From: Cacajao melanocephalus | Taxonomy: Eukaryota > Chordata > Mammalia > Primates > Pitheciidae | Direction of reading: 5' to 3' | NCBI GenBank assembly: GCA_963573385.1 | Contig: CAUYLG010026657.1 | Span: 1-64,000 of the forward strand | Length of the DNA: 64,000 nucleotides | Notes under the pieces: generated by a model | What the model was told of the DNA's origin: nothing | Database searches by the model: none | The model's input: the letters and a program-made list of their open reading frames with translations, nothing else | Made by a program: the position numbers and the translations under genes | Shown: positions 58,029 through 64,000 of the stretch, in pieces | How positions within the stretch are numbered: position 1 is the stretch's first letter | How the letters are laid out: each line of letters begins with the position of its first letter

Positions 58029-58193
58029 TTTCCCTTAGGTGAGGGTGTTAATGGAAGCCAAGCTCCCAAAAGACACAGCAATTCCTTTGGTCCCCATCAA
58101 GAGCTAAATGATAAAGAAAGAGGTTGCAGGTCTCCAGTCACATGGCTAAGGGCTGCTTGCTGTGTCCTAGGCCAGCCGAGCTTGAGCAGCCCT
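58029..58193 (+). repeat. Local direct duplication, copy 2 (inserted in L2)
   Basis: It is the second copy of 57348-57512. L2 sequence ends at its left border and L2-like sequence (GACTTTCTGTCTTGTCCTCA, CCCAGCTCCTGGCCCATCAT) resumes after it. That makes this copy the inserted one. No poly(A) or clear target duplication is seen. Confidence 0.97.
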
Positions 58194-58330
58194 GCTCAAA
58201 TGCATTGATTCATGCATTTCAAGAGGACTGTTTGACTTTCTGTCTTGTCCTCAGCTGTATTTGCAGTGTCTAAACCCAGCTCCTGGCCCATCATGGGGGC
58301 TCAAAAATTATACCTGAAGCCCCAAGAAGG
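58194..58330 (+). repeat. L2 LINE 3' continuation
   Basis: TCTGTCTTGTCCTCAGCTGT and AACCCAGCTCCTGGCCCATC resemble the L2 3' end that was split by copy 2. Confidence 0.6.
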
Positions 58331-58995
58331 AGTTGCTCTGCTCAATGTCATTCAACATGTTGAGGCTGACAAGGGCCAGAACTCAACTCTGCTCACCCCC
58401 AGCTCCAAGTTCTTCGCCAGAGTCCAGCCGTCCTCACCCAAGCTCACCGCTAGCTTGCGGTGTATCTCTGTGTAGTTACCAAAGGTGCCTTCTCTGTGTT
58501 GTTGAATTGTAGTCCATGCAGCCTCACTGCAGGGCACACTGGGCGATGGAGGGAACATGGGCTGAGTTTCAGCCCCTACAAGCCCCCTAGGCTGGGCGCC
58601 TTCGTGTAACTCAGCAACACACACACATAGAAGCCGTGCTCTTCATAAGCCCATTCTCTGTGTGTATTCTACTCAGCACATCTCCTGGATGTCCTGGCTG
58701 CCCCCTCCCCTAACAGACAGCTTGTAAGCTTTGATCTTTTAATCCAGGATTCTCCAGAGCATGATTGACGTGCATTTAAACTGAGCTTCCCTGGGGCTGA
58801 GAACTGCTCCTGTCTAAACCCAAGGATGGTCAGGATGGCCAGGCCTCTAAGCTTGATCTTAGTGCCTCAGGATCTTTTCCAATCCCTTTATGTCCAACCC
58901 AGGCTGATGCTGGGAGTAAGTGTAACATGAATGTTTTTCAGGGCACTCTATCCTCAAAAACAAGTATTCTCTGTGTCTCCCTAGCCACGTATGGG
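58331..58995. other. Intron 1 stretch, nothing recognised
   Basis: No gene, RNA or clear repeat is visible. Confidence 0.4.
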
Positions 58996-59019
58996 GATGA
59001 TAGGAGGAGAAGGAGACAT

Positions 59020-59125
59020 TGGGCCACAAGCACTTACTGTGTGCCAGGTCCTGTTCTGGGAATTGGACAAATGGGGAATGAAAGGATATGGGGCTGCCCT
59101 ACACAGAGCCTCATTCTATGTGGGG
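59020..59125 (+). repeat. L2 LINE fragment
   Basis: GCACTTACTGTGTGCCAGGT and CTGTTCTGGGAATTGGAC are L2. Confidence 0.75.
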
Positions 59126-59229
59126 AAGCACTTGAGTCAGAAATTGCAACAGAGACGGATGCGTGCTTTGATGGAGGTTGGAAGAGTGTTCTGGGCATTC
59201 AGTACAGAGACATGTAACCCTGGCGGATG

Positions 59230-59262
59230 GGTGTGAGGATGTGTGTGTGTATTTGTGTGCAG
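59230..59262. repeat. (GT)n-like low-complexity run
   Basis: GTGTGAGGATGTGTGTGTGT and TTTGTGTGC form a short interrupted GT tract. Confidence 0.8.
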
Positions 59263-60265
59263 GAAAAGGGAGAATAAAGAATTCCAGGAGAAAGAACACT
59301 TACACTGAGATGTTAGCCAACCATGGAGTGTAGGTGGCAATGGTATTGGGGCAGAAGTGGGGGCAGTGCAAACACCAGTATGTAAGGGGAGGTTGTCTGC
59401 ATTTCCGGAGGGTTGGAGTAGATGGCGCAAGGAGTATGCATGGCACATGAGGCTGGACAGTCAGGCAGAGTCCTGATCTTAGAGGCTTGTTAATCCAGGC
59501 CCTTGTCTATGGGGGTGTCAAGACAACATTGCTCATATACGGATTTTACTAAGGGAAAGTGCCCAAAGGAGAAATGGAGAGAGAGGCTGAGAAAGCATCA
59601 GACCTCCATGCAAGTGATCAGACTTTGAACCAAGGAGAAAGGGGAGGAAGAAAGCTTGGGCAAAAGCATCCTAGTCTGCTGTGCAGTTTGAGAAGGGTTC
59701 GGCAAGGCACTTTGGAAGCCCTCAAACCAAAGCTGGGCATCAGGGGAGTCCCATGTGCCCCTGCCTTAGGTCTGAGCCATCGGCTGGAAGCAACTGTGGG
59801 AAGTTTGACCTTCCACAAAGTCAGCGCTCCACTTCAGAGGTCCTGGTGCCCTCTGTGGTTGAAGATTGGGAGGTAGATTCTCTTGACCACCACATCTGGG
59901 TTTGGTTTTATTCTAGGGAGAATAGGAAGCCACAGAAGGTTTTAAGCAACTTACGTTATAAAAAAAAATCACTCTGTGGCTCTGGAGGAGTTAAGTAGGA
60001 AGAGTTCCATCATAAAATTAAAAAATAAACTGTGTGGTGGAGCTGCTGCTGAGAAAATGACCTAGACTTGGAAGGTGGTAGGATCACATAGAGAAATGGA
60101 CAATTTGAAGTTAAATTAAGGAGGCAAAATGCACAGAACTTGGTTCATGTATGTGAGCAGTAAGAAAAAGGACTCAAAGAGGAAGTGATGGAGGATGAAG
60201 GCCACTTCTATAAGTGTCACTTGTGTGCTAGACACAGTGTATGTACAATGATCTCATTATCACCT
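59263..60265. other. Intron 1 stretch, nothing recognised
   Basis: Several 100-105-codon open frames overlap on both strands with no domain. No RNA or clear repeat is seen. Confidence 0.4.
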
Positions 60266-60277
60266 CAAAGATCCTTT

Positions 60278-60520
60278 TTCTAAAAGGCTGGAGAGCAGTG
60301 GCACAATCTTGGCTCACCACAACCTCCGCCTCCCAGGTTCAAGCAATTCTCGTGCCTCAGCCTCCCAAGTAGCTGGGATTACCAGGGTGCACCGGCTAAT
60401 TTTTGTATTTTTAGTAGAGACAGGGTTTCAACATGTTATCCAGGCTGACCTCAAGTGATCCGCCCGCCTCAGCCTCCTAAAGTGCTGGGATTACAGGTGT
60501 GAGTCACCTTGCTCGGCCCA
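60278..60520 (-). mobile_element. Alu SINE, antisense, partial
   Basis: It starts at AGGCTGGAGAGCAGTGGCAC, lacking the usual poly(T) and first bases, and ends CACCTTGCTCGGCC. CAAAGATCCTTT (60266-60277) and CAACAATCCTTT (60521-60532) form a diverged target duplication. Confidence 0.95.
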
Positions 60521-60533
60521 CAACAATCCTTTC

Positions 60534-61215
60534 AATTTGGTTCTAGGCATGGCATTGGATAACCCCCAGTTTATCTACAACGCCTCGGGTGATCAGTGTG
60601 AAGTAACCATTGTAATCCCATTCTCACCCCTGCAAATGTTTTAGGAATAAGAGAAGTCTGTTGGGGATCTTTGGGGAAAGATTTCTTCTTCTCAAGAAGG
60701 AGTCACATTTAGACGGTTCCTTTTTTCCTCTGGACATTGATGTGTGGGCGTGATGTCTGGGACTTCCTGGCATCTTGGAAATCCCGAGGGGAGTAGCTGA
60801 GAGCACAGCCCTCTCATCAAGAACAGAAGAGAAAAAAAGATGGGAGGAACCTGCGCCCCAAATGACATCATGGAGCACCAACTAAACCAACGCTAGACAC
60901 ACCCCCAACCCACCCACCCAACCACGAACCACCAGACTCCTGAGATCATGTGTTTTTTAATGGTATGCACCAATGTGAGTTAGGATTTTCTGTTTCTAAA
61001 CTCATATAAAGTAACAACCCTGTTTTATAGACAAAGAAATAGAATCTTAAAGCCACAGAATGGGTAGGTGGCAGAGGAGGGACACAATCCTAGGTCTTCC
61101 TGAACAATCATGTCCATTTCCCAATGGTAGTTTTTTTTTGTGATGTCAACTCAAGTCACCTTATCATGAGAATGCTAGTGATCTTATCTTGTAAGATATT
61201 AATATATGGTATGAT
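60534..61215. other. Intron 1 stretch, mostly unassigned
   Basis: A C/A-rich run (CCCAACCCACCCACCC) lies at 60903-60925 and a possible antisense MIR fragment near 61010-61100. No gene is seen. Confidence 0.4.
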
Positions 61216-61229
61216 GAGAGTCAGATCTA

Positions 61230-61335
61230 TAAGCATTCATTGTGCCCTTACTGTATACCCTGCACTATGCAAATGAGCTAGAAGATATCAGCCCTGCTCT
61301 TGAAGAGTTTATGATTTAACTGAGGTAAGATGAAC
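61230..61335 (+). repeat. L2 LINE fragment
   Basis: CCTTACTGTATACCCTGCAC and CCCTGCTCTTGAAGAGTTTA are L2. Confidence 0.65.
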
Positions 61336-61369
61336 ACAATTGGAGACTGTAATAAGATAACTTGGGGGG

Positions 61370-61605
61370 GTACTTATTATACACCAGACAGTGGACAATC
61401 ATTCAACATCTCTTGTCAGGCTTTACTCCCCACTAAAACAACAGAGTATTTGTTATTACTACCATTGTCTCCATATTACAGGTATGTAGACACAGAAAGG
61501 ATATGAACTCACCAGAGACCACAAAGCTGGAATAAACGGAATGTAGAGCAGTCTGAGTCTGACTTCAGAGCCTGTACTTTTATAACCACTATACTCTTTT
61601 GCATC
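61370..61605 (-). repeat. MIR SINE, antisense
   Basis: CATATTACAGGTATGTAGAC and CCAGAGACCACAAAGCTGG with GACTTCAGAGCCTGTACTTT are antisense MIR. Confidence 0.8.
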
Positions 61606-61722
61606 TCCATATAGAGATTAATTAATGCAAGACAGCATCAAGCTGAGGGGGTATGCACAGAATAATAGCAAAGATTCTTAAACATATATATGCAGGTGCT
61701 TTGCACAAGTTGTTGCTAATTC

Positions 61723-61900
61723 TTGGTGGGTCTCAAACTTCAGCGTGAATCGGAATCACCTGCAGGGATTGTTAGAGCACAGATTGCTGGGCAGTACCCC
61801 TAGACTTTCCAGGAGATTTGGGGTGGTGGTCTTAGGATTTGCATTTCTAACGAGTTCTTTGGTGATATTTGTTCTGGGAATCACATTTTGACAGCCACTG
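61723..61900 (+). mobile_element. MER5A-type hAT-Charlie DNA transposon
   Basis: GTCTCAAACTTCAGCGTGAA, CGGAATCACCTGCAGGGATT, GGATTTGCATTTCTAACGAG and GACAGCCACTG follow MER5A order. Confidence 0.88.
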
Positions 61901-61971
61901 CCTTAAAATAACTTCGTGAAGGGTGACTACTCCCGTTAAACAGATGGGAAAAGTGGCTTAGTATAGGCAAC

Positions 61972-62332
61972 TGATATGGTTTGACTGTGTCCCTACCCAA
62001 GTCTCATCTTGAATTGCACCTCCCACAATTCCCAGGTGTTGTGGGAGGGACACGGTGGGAAGTAACTGAATCGTGGGGATGGGTCTTTCCCGTACTGTTC
62101 TCATGATAGTGAATAAGTTTCACGAGATCTGATGGTTTTATAAAGGGGAGTTTCCCTGCACAAGCTCTCTTCTCTTACCTACCCCCATGTGATGTGCCTT
62201 TCACTTCTGCCATGATTGTGAGGCCTCCCCAGCCACATGGAACTGTGAGTACATTAAATCTCTTTCTTTTGTAAGTTGCCCAGTCTCAGGTATATCTTCA
62301 TCAGCAGCGTGAAAACAGACTATAAGAATACA
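61972..62332 (+). mobile_element. THE1 solo LTR (ERVL-MaLR)
   Basis: It begins TGATATGGTTTGACTGTGTC, has TGTTGTGGGAGGGACACGG, GATCTGATGGTTTTATAAAG, CCAGCCACATGGAACTGTGA and ends in ACA after GCAGCGTGAAAACAGAC. Length 361 bp is normal for THE1. The flanking GCAAC and GCAGC are a 5-bp target duplication with one mismatch. There are no internal genes. Confidence 0.95.
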
Positions 62333-63175
62333 GCAGCTCCTCTGTCCATACCTTCCATGGGCAAGTTCCAGAGCCAGGATTTGAACGTGGGTCACCAAGG
62401 CTCCAAAGTCCATGCTGTGTTTTTGTACCATGCTGTCCCCAGATACAAATGCACCACAAATTTGAGAGGAGAGACAACAGCGGGCTGCACGTGCAGGACA
62501 GACTTCTTGGAAGAAAAGGCCTTGAAGGAAAGTAAATCTGAATCAGTGATCCGAGGCGATAGGCAAGATGAGAGAAACACTGGGCTTGCCAAGTTACAAC
62601 GGATAGATACTTTCCCTGGGGTTTCTACATAGTGGGAGGGATTATGGTGAGGACATGCAGTCAGGATTCCTCCATAAAAGGGGGCAGGAAAATAACAGGG
62701 ATCTTAGACACAGAAAGGGACAAGAAAGAAGCCACCACGGCAGATAGTACACAGGTGGGAAAATACTATGCCCCATATGCAAAGGTGAGAACTAAGTTAC
62801 AATGTCTTTTTTCATGAGAGGGATGGGTAGGGATTATATCATCCCCATTCCCTCAAGGAAGAAGGAAGAACATGGCTTGCATATACTACCACCAGGATCT
62901 GCTCTTTAATTCCCATTCTAATTTCCTTAATCAAAGCACAGGACAAGGGCAGTCATTTCTCCTTTGTCACTGAGTGGAAAATGATACTATTCTAAGAGTG
63001 ATTGAAGGTACTGGGCATGTTAAGCCCCGATGAAGACATGAAGATGCAAGCATGTGAGCCAATGGTTCAAAATCTATATGCAAAGGAGGGAAGGTTTGTG
63101 CTGTGTGATTGCCAGGATAAGAAAGTGGACCAATGGGTGAAAATTCCAAGCTAATATTGCACTAGAAATTCATGT
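62333..63175. other. Intron 1 stretch, nothing recognised
   Basis: No gene, RNA or clear repeat is visible; a 118-codon frame at 62276-62632 runs out of the LTR and has no domain. Confidence 0.4.
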
Positions 63176-63177
63176 CA

Positions 63178-63295
63178 TCCATTCAACAACCACTGAGTCA
63201 TTCAACAATCATTCATTAGGAGCCCTGTCTGTGCCAGGGATGGTCATAGATGCCTGGTGAGTCAAACAGAAGTGATCTTTGTTTTCCTGGTTGGT
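63178..63295 (+). repeat. L2 LINE fragment
   Basis: CATTCAACAATCATTCATTA, GAGCCCTGTCTGTGCCAGG and GTGATCTTTGTTTTCCTGG are L2. Confidence 0.6.
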
Positions 63296-64000
63296 CTAAA
63301 TCCATCTTGTCACAACCTAGACTTAGCTTTGAAGTTGAAGTATTTTAAGACCTTTCTCAGTGAAAGAAAATGTAGAGTCACCAACTCACTTTTCTCCTAC
63401 ACGCTTGTTTCTTCCTGCAGTGATAAAATATGTTTTGATGGTGATGGAACTTGCTGAAAATGCCAAAATCACATCACACAGATCCCCTTATCTTCTAGGT
63501 AGTGGGAGCCTTGGATTTAATGCAGACATGGCATGGTCAAGGACACAGTAGGCAGACAGCACCAAGTAAATCTGGTAGGAGCAAATTCTAATGTAGGGAA
63601 ATAGGTTTCTCGGTGAGGATGACCTTCCAGCTAATGGCCCATCCCTGGGGACCTGTGCAGCTGTCCCAAGGCATTTCTGGAGTCTGAGAGAGAAAATCCA
63701 TCAGCCATTCTTGACTAAGCTGGGGAACATTTCAGCTTTCTAATAGGGCCATTAGCTGGGTAACAGATGAAACGGAACAGCAACAGAAGGGCAGAGGTAA
63801 CTGAAACGTGAGAGAAAAATGCATAGTGATTTTCCTCATTCTTTCAGCACACATATTTTTCTCAAAATTCCCTCTACTGCCCAGCATTATGAAATGTCAA
63901 GAACCAAGGGATTTGGAGAGAGCAACTCAAAGAACCAAGGGTATGACACAGGACGGGAGGAACCTGCCCACAAGGGAGGATAACAGATTTCCATAAGGCA
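63296..64000. other. Right end of window, intron 1, nothing recognised
   Basis: No exon, RNA or classified repeat is visible to the window edge. AAGAACCAAGG occurs twice near 63899 and 63931. Confidence 0.4.

Noticed and set aside
61972..62332. Possible provirus at the THE1 LTR
   Set aside because: There is one LTR, a 5-bp flanking duplication and no internal genes, so it is a solo LTR.

Overview
The window is primate, almost certainly human, nuclear DNA. It holds Alu, L1, MaLR LTR, MIR and L2 copies, CpG depletion outside two islands, and long non-coding stretches. The only protein-coding sequence I can support is one exon. An ATG at 15343 opens 43 codons plus two bases and runs into a GTAATG splice donor at 15474. 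The peptide matches what I remember of the N-terminus of SRRM4 (nSR100), the neural splicing regulator that switches on neuronal microexons. The human gene lies on 12q24.

Layout. 1-13.4 kb is repeat-rich intergenic DNA upstream of the gene: a 5'-truncated antisense L1, an Alu with a pentanucleotide tail, an old LINE block, a tiny L1 insertion, a small reverse-transcribed transcript fragment, more L1 and several MIR/L2 copies. About 13.9-15.6 kb is the CpG-island promoter and first exon. From 15474 to the right edge is intron 1; I see no second exon. The intron carries at least eight Alus, a full-length 7SL RNA pseudogene, a twin-primed L1, MER20 and MER5A transposons, an MLT1 and a THE1 solo LTR, many MIR/L2 copies, and several repeat-free tracts that look like regulatory elements.

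Biology. A nearly perfect RE1/NRSE (15294-15314) sits in the 5' leader of exon 1, 28 bases before the start codon. It fits the known mutual antagonism: REST represses SRRM4, and SRRM4 promotes splicing of REST to the REST4 form. A second CpG-rich block inside the intron (about 42.66-43.45 kb), packed with E-boxes and homeodomain sites, is the best candidate internal enhancer or alternative promoter.

The most unexpected structures are local copy-and-insert events. One is an 84-bp inverted repeat with one mismatch (8591-8674 and 9472-9555), one arm of which is flanked by 34-bp direct repeats. The other is a 165-bp direct duplication about 97% identical (57348-57512 and 58029-58193) that lands inside an L2. 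I found no evidence for a wholly new multi-gene system. Repeat boundaries and family names come from recognition by eye and are approximate.
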